Positions 15,098 through 23,256 of a stretch of DNA of 23,713 nucleotides are shown piece by piece. This DNA is from DATLBA01 sp035527275 (GTDB lineage Bacteria > Planctomycetota > Phycisphaerae > FEN-1346), in assembly GCA_035527275.1 (NCBI GenBank), contig DATLBA010000011.1, positions 1-23,713 of the forward strand, given 5' to 3'. A program made the translations under genes and the position numbers. A model generated the notes under the pieces. It saw only the letters and a program-made list of their open reading frames with translations, made no database searches and was not told the origin of the DNA. The stretch's first letter is position 1. Each line of letters starts with the position of its first letter.

Positions 15098-16429
15098 TTA
15101 CTCCGTCCCGGCGATTTGGACGTCGTGGATGCGGAGGGTGGGCATCAGGAGACCGGGCTCGACCCGGGCGTCGCTTGAGACGGCATCCAAGTTCTTCAAC
15201 AGGTCGAAAATGCTGGCGCCGAGCATAGCGCTTTCAACGGGGGACTGAATCTCGCCATTCTTGACGTAAAACCCGAAATCGATACTGGCGGAGATATCGC
15301 CGCTGGCGGGGTCGGCCCGGATGCTGCCGGCTTCGAGGTAGATGCCTTCGGTGACCTCTTTTAGGATATCGGCGGCACATTTTTCGCCGAGGGCGGGGAC
15401 CAGGTTGGTCGGGCTGATGCCCCCGGAATGGGTTCCGTGGCCTGTGCTTTCGGTTCCGGCCTTGCCGGCCGTGTAGGAGTTATGCAGCAGACTGGCGAGC
15501 GTGCCGCGCTCGATGACGGTGAGGCACCGGCGGCGCGTGCCTTCGCCGTCGTGGGCGCCGGACCGGAGACCACGCCGAATCAGGCCGTCGTCCACGATGG
15601 TCAAGTGCTCGCTCGCAATCGATTCCCCCAGTTTGTCGCACAGATAACTTCGGCCGCGCTGAATGCTCTCAGCGTCGGCGGCAGCAACCAGCGCGCCGAT
15701 GAGGGAATAGGCGGCAAGGGGTCCGAGGACGAGCGTGCGCCGAGCGGAACCGATGCGGCGAGCGCCCAGGAAGCGGCGGGCGCCGGCGACGGCGGCTTCG
15801 GCCACCTTGTCGAGTTCGCAATCGGCGAGGTGGCAGCCAAAATCGAAATCATAAAAGTAGCCGGTGTCGTCGTCGCGGCGGAGGGTCGCCTCGATGGCCG
15901 CCTCAATCATCGTCCCGCGCTTCTCCAGCGCCACGCCGGCGGAGGAGGCCAGGGCGCCTTCGCTGACGGCAAGGACGACCTGGCCGGAGAGTTTTACGTC
16001 GGACTCGAGAGCAAGGCCGGCCTGGATGTTGGCGGCGGCGATCTTGACGACGTCCTCAACGTTCATCCCGGCGACCGTATCGTCGAACAGCCCCTCGACT
16101 TCCTCGGCGGGCTGAGGAGATGGGAGAGACCGGAAGTCCGGGTCGGGGGTGGCCTCCTTCGCCAGAGCGACGGCCCGCTCGACGGCCTCATCGACGTCGC
16201 GGGGTTCGCTGCCGCTGACGGCGGCGTATCCCATGCCGCCTCGGACGTAGGCGCGGATGGCGACGCTTTCGCCCTGGCCGGCGTCGGCCGCCTTGATGCC
16301 GCTTTTTTCGATGGTGACGGCAATGTCGCGCGAGGAACCGGCCGCAACGTCGCACCATTCGGCGCCGAGGCGGACGGCCTTTTCGACGCAGCGAGAAGCC
16401 CGGTTGAGGTAGGTTTCGCTTTCGCTCAT
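15098..16429 (-). CDS. pmbA: TldE/PmbA-type metalloprotease partner
   Basis: A 443-aa protein of the TldD/PmbA (U62) family. Like other TldE subunits it lacks the HExxxH zinc motif. Typical features are the N-terminal helix and strand region GAEWCDVAAGSSRDIAVTIE, the central GPLAAYSLIGAL where TldD has its active-site helix, LLHNSYTAGKAG, and the end PTLRIHDVQIAG. TldD and TldE form a heterodimer that degrades unfolded peptides and, in some systems, trims leader peptides from modified peptides or acts on gyrase toxins. The ATG at 16429 overlaps the tldD stop by 4 nt; the 38 in-frame codons upstream are Arg-rich shadow. The TldE identity is strong because of the pairing. Confidence 0.93.
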   Translation of the reverse strand: MSESETYLNRASRCVEKAVRLGAEWCDVAAGSSRDIAVTIEKSGIKAADAGQGESVAIRAYVRGGMGYAAVSGSEPRDVDEAVERAVALAKEATPDPDFRSLPSPQPAEEVEGLFDDTVAGMNVEDVVKIAAANIQAGLALESDVKLSGQVVLAVSEGALASSAGVALEKRGTMIEAAIEATLRRDDDTGYFYDFDFGCHLADCELDKVAEAAVAGARRFLGARRIGSARRTLVLGPLAAYSLIGALVAAADAESIQRGRSYLCDKLGESIASEHLTIVDDGLIRRGLRSGAHDGEGTRRRCLTVIERGTLASLLHNSYTAGKAGTESTGHGTHSGGISPTNLVPALGEKCAADILKEVTEGIYLEAGSIRADPASGDISASIDFGFYVKNGEIQSPVESAMLGASIFDLLKNLDAVSSDARVEPGLLMPTLRIHDVQIAGTE

Positions 16430-17853
16430 TCGGCGTCCCCTCCGACTGGCAACAGGCCGGCCTGTCCGCCGACGACGACGTCGCGGACGCGGACGTGAGG
16501 CCCGCCGCAATCCGTGGGCGCCGACTGCCCGTCCTTGCCGCACATACCCGGCATTTTCATTTCGAAGTCGGCGCCGACGGCATCGATGTTCTTGAGGGTA
16601 TCGAGCGTCATGCTGGCGATGGAGACGTCGCGGAGCGGCTCGCCGATTTTGCCCTTCTCAATCATGTGGGCCCGGCCGGCGTGGCAGATGAATTGGCCCT
16701 TCTGCACGAAGACGTAGCCCCAGTGGCCGTCCTCGAGGTAAATCCCCCGTTCAACGCCGCGAAGCATCTGGCCGAATGGCACGTCGCCCGGCGCCATAAA
16801 GGTGTTGGTCATCCGCGGGATGGGCCGGCAATCGTAACTTTCGGCGCGGGCGCTTCCGGTGGGGTCGGTGTGGAACTTGGCCGCGGTTTCAAGGCTGTGG
16901 AGGAAACCGACGAGGCGACCGTTCTCGATAATGGGTCGGCGGCGACCGGGCGTCCCTTCGGAATCGTAGGCGAAGGAGCCGAACTCGCCGGGCAGCGTCG
17001 AATCGTCATAGATGGAGACGCCGGGCGCGGCCAGTTCATCGCCGAGGCGGCCTTCGAGGATGCTCTCAGAGGCCCAGACGGCATCGGCTTCGGCGTTGTG
17101 GCCGAGCGCCTCGTGCACAAGCAAACCGGTAATGGACGGATGGAAAATGACGGTGAAGCGGCCGGCCGGCGCGGGCTTGGCCTTCAGCAAACCAAGCGCC
17201 TTATTGGCCGCGCGGACGCTGAACTCATCGGGGTCGGTGCGCTCGAGCAGTTCGGCGCCGCCGACGATGCCGCGGTTCTCGACGCCGCGCTGAAGTATGC
17301 GCCCGTCGGACGCGACGATCATGCAGGTGCAGACGGCGCGGCCGGTGTCGGTGCGGATGCAGGCGCCGGCGGTGTTGACGAGGAGTTCTTCGCGCCGGCC
17401 GTCGGAGTAGCGGACGATGGAGTTGACGACGGCCGAGCCGCCCGCTCCCCGGCCGGCGCGCTCATACTCCAGGAGCCGCGCAATCTTCTCCTTGAGGCCA
17501 ATCGCCGCAGCGGGAATCTCCGGTTCGAACCGGTCCTCGGCCTGGATCGGTTCGACCTCGGCAATCATGGCGGGGTCGCTGACGAAACGGGCCGAGGCTT
17601 TCGCCAGGGCGAGGGCGTCGTCGAGGCATTGTTCGGCGCGGCGAGGGTTGAGGCTGTCGGCCGACGCAAAGCCCCAACACCGCCCGACCAGGACGCGGAC
17701 GCCGATGCCGCGGTCCGAGGCGGTGGCAAGTTTATCGGCCCGGGTGTCCTGAACCAGGATACTATCGGCGGTGCGATAGAGGATTCGGACGTCGGCAAAC
17801 CGAGCGCCGCGTCGCGTGGCCTGGTCACACAAGCGTCGGGCAAGGTCTTCCAT
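16426..17853 (-). CDS. tldD: TldD-type zinc metalloprotease
   Basis: A 475-aa catalytic partner of the downstream PmbA/TldE. The zinc motif HEALGH is at 247-252 (HExxxH), and the expected third ligand Cys is C438 in PGMCGKDGQ. FGSFAYDSEG, RAESYDCRPIPRMTN and IYLEDGHWGY are typical of the family. The N-terminal domain (about 1-200) carries DTRADKLATASDRGIGVRV. The start at 17853 was chosen because the upstream in-frame residues do not match the family. The SD is weak. No RiPP precursor or modification enzyme is visible nearby, so a general proteolytic role is the default. Confidence 0.95.
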   Translation of the reverse strand: MEDLARRLCDQATRRGARFADVRILYRTADSILVQDTRADKLATASDRGIGVRVLVGRCWGFASADSLNPRRAEQCLDDALALAKASARFVSDPAMIAEVEPIQAEDRFEPEIPAAAIGLKEKIARLLEYERAGRGAGGSAVVNSIVRYSDGRREELLVNTAGACIRTDTGRAVCTCMIVASDGRILQRGVENRGIVGGAELLERTDPDEFSVRAANKALGLLKAKPAPAGRFTVIFHPSITGLLVHEALGHNAEADAVWASESILEGRLGDELAAPGVSIYDDSTLPGEFGSFAYDSEGTPGRRRPIIENGRLVGFLHSLETAAKFHTDPTGSARAESYDCRPIPRMTNTFMAPGDVPFGQMLRGVERGIYLEDGHWGYVFVQKGQFICHAGRAHMIEKGKIGEPLRDVSIASMTLDTLKNIDAVGADFEMKMPGMCGKDGQSAPTDCGGPHVRVRDVVVGGQAGLLPVGGDAE

Positions 17854-17933
17854 GGGGCTCAGGTTCCAATTCCAGTGGAAAAAGGTGTCAGGAGAACCTC
17901 TGCAATGGCTCTCTCGCCTCTTCGCCGGGTCTC

Positions 17934-18713
17934 TCAGGGGGCGACCGAAAAGGTTCCCGACGCCTTTTTCCGCACCTTCCCGGCGAGCGGGCCCTGCAAG
18001 GAGCCGGTCCGCCACTTAACATACTGCCAGCGCCGATACCAATGGTAATAAAGCATGTCGTCGGCGTTGGGAACAACCTGCGGCGCTGCGGGGGCCGGCT
18101 GCTCCTGCTCGGCCTCCTCCGCCTGTGCGCTCGGCCCGCGCCGAACAGGGCACACATCTCCATAGCGATGGAAAAGCAGTTGTTCCTCGGAGCCGAGGGA
18201 GTTTCCCGAGAGGTACCCGAAGAAGCCGAGCGTCCTGCGGTCCCAGTTCAGCCACAACCGGTCGCCCGGAGTGACCGTGCCCATTTGCTCGTCATAGTGG
18301 AACGGTGAATAGGAGCCGAGGATGGCCGGGCTCATGGGAAGCATCTGAAGGAGCACCACGCAGACGCCCACCGTAAGGTAGCCGGTCGCGGCTCCGCACA
18401 GGGAGCCCCCGATCCGGTCCACATAGTGCGGAAACTCCGGCTCAACTTCGAACAGAACCTCGCCCAGGCCCCTCAGGACGAAAAAGGACACGGTAAACAG
18501 GGTGAAAAGACAAAGGGCGTCGGCCGCGTAGTACCAGACGCTCTGGGGGTCGGTCGAGGGGAACAGGGCCGCCGCCACGCCGAAAAAGCCGAAGGCCACC
18601 GCCCCGGCGATGATACAGGCCACCAACGCCATGGCCGCCCGCCAGAGGCCGAAGATGGCACTCATGTACACAATCAGCGCCGTGCCCGCCAGAGCCAGAA
18701 TATTCAGAAGCAT
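17934..18713 (-). CDS. CvpA-like membrane protein
   Basis: A 259-aa protein with about four transmembrane helices in its first 125 residues, including LLNILALAGTALIVYMSAIF and AMALVACIIAGAVAFGFFGV. The characteristic YVDRIGGSLCGAATGYLTVG leads into helix 4. This is the topology and Asp-Arg-Gly-Gly signature of the CvpA family, named for colicin V production and implicated in envelope homeostasis. The C-terminal 130 residues are soluble, with an Ala/Glu/Gln/Pro linker and a tail rich in Tyr and Trp (LYYHWYRRWQYVKWR), longer than usual CvpA. AAGGAC precedes the start. It sits between the GspE-like gene (39-nt gap) and tldD (80-nt gap), probably co-transcribed. Confidence 0.72.
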   Translation of the reverse strand: MLLNILALAGTALIVYMSAIFGLWRAAMALVACIIAGAVAFGFFGVAAALFPSTDPQSVWYYAADALCLFTLFTVSFFVLRGLGEVLFEVEPEFPHYVDRIGGSLCGAATGYLTVGVCVVLLQMLPMSPAILGSYSPFHYDEQMGTVTPGDRLWLNWDRRTLGFFGYLSGNSLGSEEQLLFHRYGDVCPVRRGPSAQAEEAEQEQPAPAAPQVVPNADDMLYYHWYRRWQYVKWRTGSLQGPLAGKVRKKASGTFSVAP

Positions 18714-18726
18714 CCGTTTTGTCCTT

Positions 18727-18738
18727 CGTAGTACTACG
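18727..18738. repeat. 12-bp perfect palindrome
   Basis: CGTAGTACTACG is its own reverse complement. It occupies the short gap between the GspE-like gene and the CvpA-like gene, overlapping the region just upstream of the latter's SD. It could be an operator or a small RNA hairpin affecting translation. No second copy was noticed. Confidence 0.4.
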
Positions 18739-18752
18739 GAGAACGGACTCCC

Positions 18753-20549
18753 CTATTTGGTCTGCTTGATGGCCCGCAGGACCTCTTCGACGCTGGTGCG
18801 TCCGGCGATGACGAGTTCCAGGCCCTCCTCCTGGAGGTTCTGCATACCGCCCTTGCGGGCGTGGGTCCGCACATCCGCGGGGCCGACGCCGCGTGCAATC
18901 ATGTCCCGGGCCTCGTCGTCGATCGGCATGAGTTCGAAAAGGCCCGCCCGGCCGACGTATCGCAAATTGCCGCACCGCGGGCACAGCACCGCCTTGCCTT
19001 GTTGGGTCTTGGTCGGCTGGGGCGGGCGGAAAAGGACATCGACGCGGCGGCTCGCCAGATTGGCCTTGCGGAGAAACTCGGGATTCGGCCGGTAGGCTTC
19101 CTTGCACGCGGGGCACAGTTCCCGGACGAGCCGCTGATTCGCCACCAACTGAAGGCTCCCGGCAAGGGCGCCGGTGGAAGGCAAGAGCGAAATCAGGTGC
19201 GCCAGCGCCTCCCCTGCGTCACCCGCGCGGAGACCGATCAGGACGGTGTGTTCCATGGTAAAGGCGGCGAGCGCCTCAGCCACTTCGGGGGCCGACAGCG
19301 AATCGACGGCGACGACATCCGGCCCCGTGCGAAGGTGGCTGCGGACCTGTTCGGCGGCGGCGGACCCGTCCTCCTGATTCAGCACCACGTGTTGGACGTT
19401 GTCCACCTCCAGCCTCACGTGAGGCTCGAAGACCAGACACGAATTGATATACCGGTCGAAGTGGCGGAGACAGGCGTGCAGGGTCGTCGTCAGGCCAGAG
19501 TTTTTCGGCGCCGAGAGAAGAACCAGACCCGGGCGTTTCGCAAGCGCCTCGGTCATGGTTTCGAGTTGCGATTCCGACAAGCCCAGATCCTTCGGCCCCA
19601 TCTCGCTGGCCGCCAGATCGATGACGCGGACGGCAATCTGTTCGCCCCGGACGGAGCCTTGGGACTTGACGCGGAGTTCAAACGTCTGGCCGGCGACGAC
19701 GATGCGGAGGCGCCCTTCCTGTGGCCGGCGAGTTTCGGCCGGGTTGAGTCCGGCGATCTGCTTGATGCGCGAGGCGACGAGGTCGGAAATCGGCCGCACG
19801 AGTTCGCCCCCGTCCACCACCTGCCCGGCAATGCGCCAGCGGACCTGGGCCTTCCCTCCGCGCACAAGGAGACCGACGACCGTGGCCCGGCGGACGACGG
19901 CCTCGAAGAAGATGCGCTCCAGTTCCCGGGCAGCGAGGCGCTCTTCCTCGGACTGGGTCGGCAACCGGATGGGCAGGTCGTCGAGGCCCACGAAGATGAT
20001 GTCGCGTCCGGTGCCGCCGACGGGCCCGGATTCTGCGATTTCCGCCCTCCGGCCGCCGAGCCGACCTTTCAGCCGCGCCAGGTGCGCCCTCGACAGCACC
20101 GTCAAGTTCTCCGAGACGAGGCCGTTGCGGTGCACGCAATAGGAGACGGCGGCGGCGGCGAACAGGATGACGCCGAGTGGCAGGCCGACGTAAAATAAGG
20201 GGATAAGGATCGCCACCGCCAGCCCCGCCAGCCCCCCGGCCAGAACGAGGCCGCTCCAGACCCTCCGGCTGGTCTTGACCAACCGAACGTCGAGAAACGT
20301 CCAGTTCGCCACGTAAAACACCGCCGCCGCAAACGCCGCCAGCAGGAGGACCTGCGGGATGCCCACGGCCCGGAGGTCCGGCGCCTGGAGGCCGGGCGCT
20401 TCGATAGCAGGCGCAGGGGCCTTTTCCTCTGCGGCGGCAAACAGCAACGCCGCGCAGACGAGCAGGACGAGGCCCGCTCCGGCAGCCTGTGCGATCCGGG
20501 GCCACCGGGCGCATGTCTCCAGAGGCTTCGACCGCTGGACATGAGTCAT
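18753..20549 (-). CDS. Membrane-anchored GspE/PilB-like protein with degenerate ATPase motifs
   Basis: A 598-aa homologue of type II secretion/type IV pilus ATPases. Unusually, it has about four hydrophobic segments at the N-terminus (about 22-40, 64-82, 98-118 and 122-138). The GspE core runs from about 205 to the end. The Walker A site (346-355) reads APKNSGLTTT, with Leu353 where the catalytic Lys is expected. The Asp box reads VFEPHV in place of ExEDPVE. Walker B reads VVAVDSLS in place of the GEIRD type. The His box reads IGLRAGDA in place of TLHTND. The zinc ribbon is kept (C479xxC482 and C523xxC526). It is therefore probably a non-hydrolysing scaffold or nucleotide sensor. Confidence 0.85.
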   Translation of the reverse strand: MTHVQRSKPLETCARWPRIAQAAGAGLVLLVCAALLFAAAEEKAPAPAIEAPGLQAPDLRAVGIPQVLLLAAFAAAVFYVANWTFLDVRLVKTSRRVWSGLVLAGGLAGLAVAILIPLFYVGLPLGVILFAAAAVSYCVHRNGLVSENLTVLSRAHLARLKGRLGGRRAEIAESGPVGGTGRDIIFVGLDDLPIRLPTQSEEERLAARELERIFFEAVVRRATVVGLLVRGGKAQVRWRIAGQVVDGGELVRPISDLVASRIKQIAGLNPAETRRPQEGRLRIVVAGQTFELRVKSQGSVRGEQIAVRVIDLAASEMGPKDLGLSESQLETMTEALAKRPGLVLLSAPKNSGLTTTLHACLRHFDRYINSCLVFEPHVRLEVDNVQHVVLNQEDGSAAAEQVRSHLRTGPDVVAVDSLSAPEVAEALAAFTMEHTVLIGLRAGDAGEALAHLISLLPSTGALAGSLQLVANQRLVRELCPACKEAYRPNPEFLRKANLASRRVDVLFRPPQPTKTQQGKAVLCPRCGNLRYVGRAGLFELMPIDDEARDMIARGVGPADVRTHARKGGMQNLQEEGLELVIAGRTSVEEVLRAIKQTK

Positions 20550-20632
20550 GGCAGCGTGCCCTCACCGTCCAGACACGGAATGACTCGCTTGGTGAGCAAA
20601 CGCGCTTCTCCGACGTGTGCCCCGAAGTGCGG

Positions 20633-20662
20633 ATTATACATAAACCCCACTCCCGGCTGCAA
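20633..20662 (-). promoter_or_regulatory. Promoter for the minus-strand GspE-like operon
   Basis: On the minus strand, TTGCAG (20662-20657) and TATAAT (20638-20633) are separated by 18 nt. This is a near-consensus sigma-70-type promoter. Transcription would start near 20626, giving a leader of about 77 nt before the start codon at 20549. It is one half of a divergent promoter pair. Confidence 0.6.
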
Positions 20663-20693
20663 GGACAACCCACGGGCGCGTGAGGAATTGGCT

Positions 20694-20722
20694 TTGCAGG
20701 CAACGCGGGCGGCGCGTATCAT
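20694..20722 (+). promoter_or_regulatory. Promoter for the DUF4416 gene, possibly leaderless
   Basis: TTGCAG (20694-20699) and TATCAT (20717-20722) are 17 nt apart. The predicted start of transcription is about 20729, only a few nucleotides before the ATG at 20733, and no SD is present there. This fits a leaderless or near-leaderless message. The -35 hexamer is identical to that of the divergent promoter. Confidence 0.5.
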
Positions 20723-20732
20723 CAACTTTCAT

Positions 20733-21293
20733 ATGGGTGAACTCCGCGACGCCGAGCCCGTTAAACTCATCGTCGGCATGCTCTCGGCCTATCCGGGCGC
20801 CTTTGCCGACGCCGAGAGCCGCCTCGTCCAGGCCCTCGGCGAGGTGGACCTCAAAAGCGACCTGTTCGCCCACGAGTTCACCGAGTATTACCGCGGCGAG
20901 ATGGGCCATCCGCTGGTCCGCTATTTTCTTTCCTTTGCCGACCTGGTCTCCCCCGACCGGCTCGTCACCTTCAAGCGCCTGGCAAATCGGATTGAGCGGA
21001 GCATCGCCGCGTCGGGCGAATGGCCCGTCGTCCGGCCCGTGAACGTGGACCCGGGCCTCATCGCCCCCGACAAACTGGTGCTGGCGAGCACGAAGGACTA
21101 CGGCCACCGGATTTATCTCGGTCGCGGCATCTACGCCGAAGTCACCCTCCAATGCCGGCGCCGGGGCCCGGACAAACCGGAATGGGCGCCGCTGGAGTGG
21201 ACCTACCCGGACTACCGGACGAGTGGCTACCACGAGTTCTTCAGCCGTGTCCGAGCCCGGCTGCTCGAGCAGCGGCGGGAGGCCCGCGCGTGA
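20733..21293 (+). CDS. DUF4416 family protein
   Basis: A 186-aa protein matching DUF4416 over its whole length. Recognisable stretches are EPVKLIVGMLSAYPGAFA at the N-terminus, then VDLKSDLFAHEFTEYYRGEMG, RYFLSFADLVSPDRL, and VNVDPGLIAPDKLVLASTKD, followed by HRIYLGRGIYAEVTL, and LEWTYPDYRT. The function is unknown. The conserved acidic and Tyr/His residues suggest an enzyme or nucleotide/metal binder, but this is not established. The ATG at 20733 matches the family N-terminus; the 64 in-frame codons upstream cover the divergent promoters. The stop overlaps the next gene (GTGA). It is cytoplasmic, with no signal peptide. Confidence 0.9.
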   Translation: MGELRDAEPVKLIVGMLSAYPGAFADAESRLVQALGEVDLKSDLFAHEFTEYYRGEMGHPLVRYFLSFADLVSPDRLVTFKRLANRIERSIAASGEWPVVRPVNVDPGLIAPDKLVLASTKDYGHRIYLGRGIYAEVTLQCRRRGPDKPEWAPLEWTYPDYRTSGYHEFFSRVRARLLEQRREARA

Positions 21294-23221
21294 GCGGCAC
21301 GGTGTCTGGAACCGCGACCTCGTCGGAAGCCACCTCGGACCTGCTGCGCCGCGCCGTTCTTGTCCTCGGGGCGGCCCTGCTCCTGGTCCTTCCGCGCTTC
21401 GCGCCCGACATATCATTCATCGGCGCGGTGGGCTTGCGCGGCCCAGTGACAGTCCTTTCGGTCGGTCTGGCGTTCTGGCTGATGCCGGTGCTTCTGGTGG
21501 CGTCCTGGGCGGCGGCGGGGCGGGTGCGCCTCACGCACGCGTGGCTCGCGGTTCCGGTCGGTCTGTTTGTCATCGGCGCGGTGGTTTCGACGCTGAGCGC
21601 GTCCGATAAATTCTCGGCACTGGTTCGCGCGGCCGAGATGACGGGTGTATGGGTCGGCTTTCTGGCGCTGGTTTTCTGCATCCGCACCGACGCCGAGCGC
21701 CGGTTTCTTCTGGCGGTGCTGCTGGCCAGTGCTTTCATCGCGGCCGCTGTCCAGGTGATTACGGGGCGACCGGACGCTCCGGCGGCGCTGCTCGTCCTCG
21801 GCCTGTTGGTCGCCGTCGGGCTGGCGGGGGAGAAATGGTTCGAGGCTCGCGGCCGCGGGGCGCGGGGACTGGCGGTCGGGCTCGGCGCCGTGGCGGCCGT
21901 CTTGCTGATAGCACTGGTGATGAGCCATGTGCGCGGCGCGCCGGCGGGTCTCAGCACCCTCCGATGCCGGTTGGATACTTGGCGCGCCGCGGCATCGATT
22001 CTGAAAGACCACTGGCTGGCGGGCGTGGGGCTCGAGAACTTCGCGTCTCATTACCTCGAGCACAAACCGCCCACGGCGATTGAGGAGGTCGGCGACCCGC
22101 ATAACATGTGGCTCTCGGCGTGGACCCAGTTGGGCGTGGCGGGTCTGGCGGCCCTGGTGAGCCTCGTGGCAGGCACGGTTTGGACGTGGCTGCGGTCGCA
22201 CGGGCCGCAGACGAACGCCGGCGGGCGCGGGGCGTCGCTCTTCGGCTGGCTTGTGGCGGTCCTTGTGCCGGCGGCGCCGGCGGTCATCGTTCTTTTCACC
22301 ATGGGCCGGATATACGGCGCCGTGGCCGTGGCGGTGGCGGCCATCATCATGGGCGTTGCCGCGTGCGAGAATCCCTCGCGATTGGAAGTGGCCGCTCGGC
22401 CGCTCCGTATCTTGCGCGCGGCCTCGGTGGCGGCGGTGGTCACGTTCTGCCTTCTGGGACAGGTCGGCGTGGCCTTTGCGCTCCCGGCGACGGCCTGGGC
22501 GGGGCTTGTCGTGATTGCGGTCAGCCTGGGAGGCAACGGCGCCCGGCGTGTAGCGGCGGCCGTTCGGCCCTGGTTGAAGTTTGTTTTGATGCTCGCGGCG
22601 ATGGCTCTCGTCTTCGGCTACATCCGATGGATTCTGCTCCCGGTGGCGCGGGTGGATGCGTGGACGACGGCCGCCGCGGGCGCCGCGACTCCGGAGGCAC
22701 AGGCCGAAGCACTCCGCGCCGCCGACCAAGCCCATCCCCTGGCATGGGAACCGGCCTACCTGCGAGGCCGGGCTTGGGAAACCGCCGCTCGGGCGGCCGG
22801 CGCCGAAGGTGCGGCCGATCCGACGGCGATGGTGATGCGCCTCGAACGGGCCAAGCGCGCCTATCGGGAGGTGCTGGCGCGGCACCCGCGCCTTCTCGAT
22901 GCGTATCGGCACCTCGCCGCGTGCCGCCTCGCCGTGCCCGGGGCGCTCGACGACCCACAAGCCCTGAACGCCGCAAGAGGGCACCTTGAGCAAGCCGCTC
23001 GACTGTACCCGACGGACATTCGGGCGCGGCTGCAATTGGCGGAGATTGCGGACCAGTTGAAAGACGCCGCCGGGGCGCTGGCCGAATACCGCCGCGTCCT
23101 GGAACTCGACCGCCTGACGCCGGACGAGGACCGGCGTCTCGCGCTGGACGAGCGCCGCGCCGTCGAGGGGCGAGTGCGAGAACTTGAAGAATCGCTGGCA
23201 ACGCCCCGCGATGCGCCGTAA
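21290..23221 (+). CDS. O-antigen ligase-like polytopic protein with C-terminal TPRs
   Basis: A 643-aa protein starting at GTG 21290 (GTGA overlap with the upstream stop; GGGAGG SD at 21277-21282). About ten or more membrane segments span residues 20-450. The periplasmic-loop pattern of the Wzy/WaaL ligase family is present: RLDTWRAAASILKDHWLAGVGLENF (226-251), then DPHNMWLSAWTQLGVAGL (269-286) with the HN pair at 271-272. The C-terminal part (about 465-635) is helical and TPR-like, including ERAKRAYREVLARHP and ALAEYRRVLELD. It probably transfers or polymerises lipid-linked glycans. Exact acceptor is unknown; some members glycosylate proteins. Confidence 0.85.
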   Translation: MSGTVSGTATSSEATSDLLRRAVLVLGAALLLVLPRFAPDISFIGAVGLRGPVTVLSVGLAFWLMPVLLVASWAAAGRVRLTHAWLAVPVGLFVIGAVVSTLSASDKFSALVRAAEMTGVWVGFLALVFCIRTDAERRFLLAVLLASAFIAAAVQVITGRPDAPAALLVLGLLVAVGLAGEKWFEARGRGARGLAVGLGAVAAVLLIALVMSHVRGAPAGLSTLRCRLDTWRAAASILKDHWLAGVGLENFASHYLEHKPPTAIEEVGDPHNMWLSAWTQLGVAGLAALVSLVAGTVWTWLRSHGPQTNAGGRGASLFGWLVAVLVPAAPAVIVLFTMGRIYGAVAVAVAAIIMGVAACENPSRLEVAARPLRILRAASVAAVVTFCLLGQVGVAFALPATAWAGLVVIAVSLGGNGARRVAAAVRPWLKFVLMLAAMALVFGYIRWILLPVARVDAWTTAAAGAATPEAQAEALRAADQAHPLAWEPAYLRGRAWETAARAAGAEGAADPTAMVMRLERAKRAYREVLARHPRLLDAYRHLAACRLAVPGALDDPQALNAARGHLEQAARLYPTDIRARLQLAEIADQLKDAAGALAEYRRVLELDRLTPDEDRRLALDERRAVEGRVRELEESLATPRDAP

Positions 23222-23256
23222 GATGGCCCGGTGCAGACCGGGCAGGAGGATTACTC

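Noticed and set aside
15428..18048. Two long plus-strand frames opposite pmbA and tldD
   Set aside because: Both are Gly/Ala/Val-rich without domain motifs, while the minus strand has clear TldD/TldE motifs and a coupled start-stop.
18861..20198. Plus-strand 445-codon frame opposite the GspE-like gene
   Set aside because: The minus-strand frame has GspE architecture, a zinc ribbon and a promoter; the plus frame has no recognisable features.
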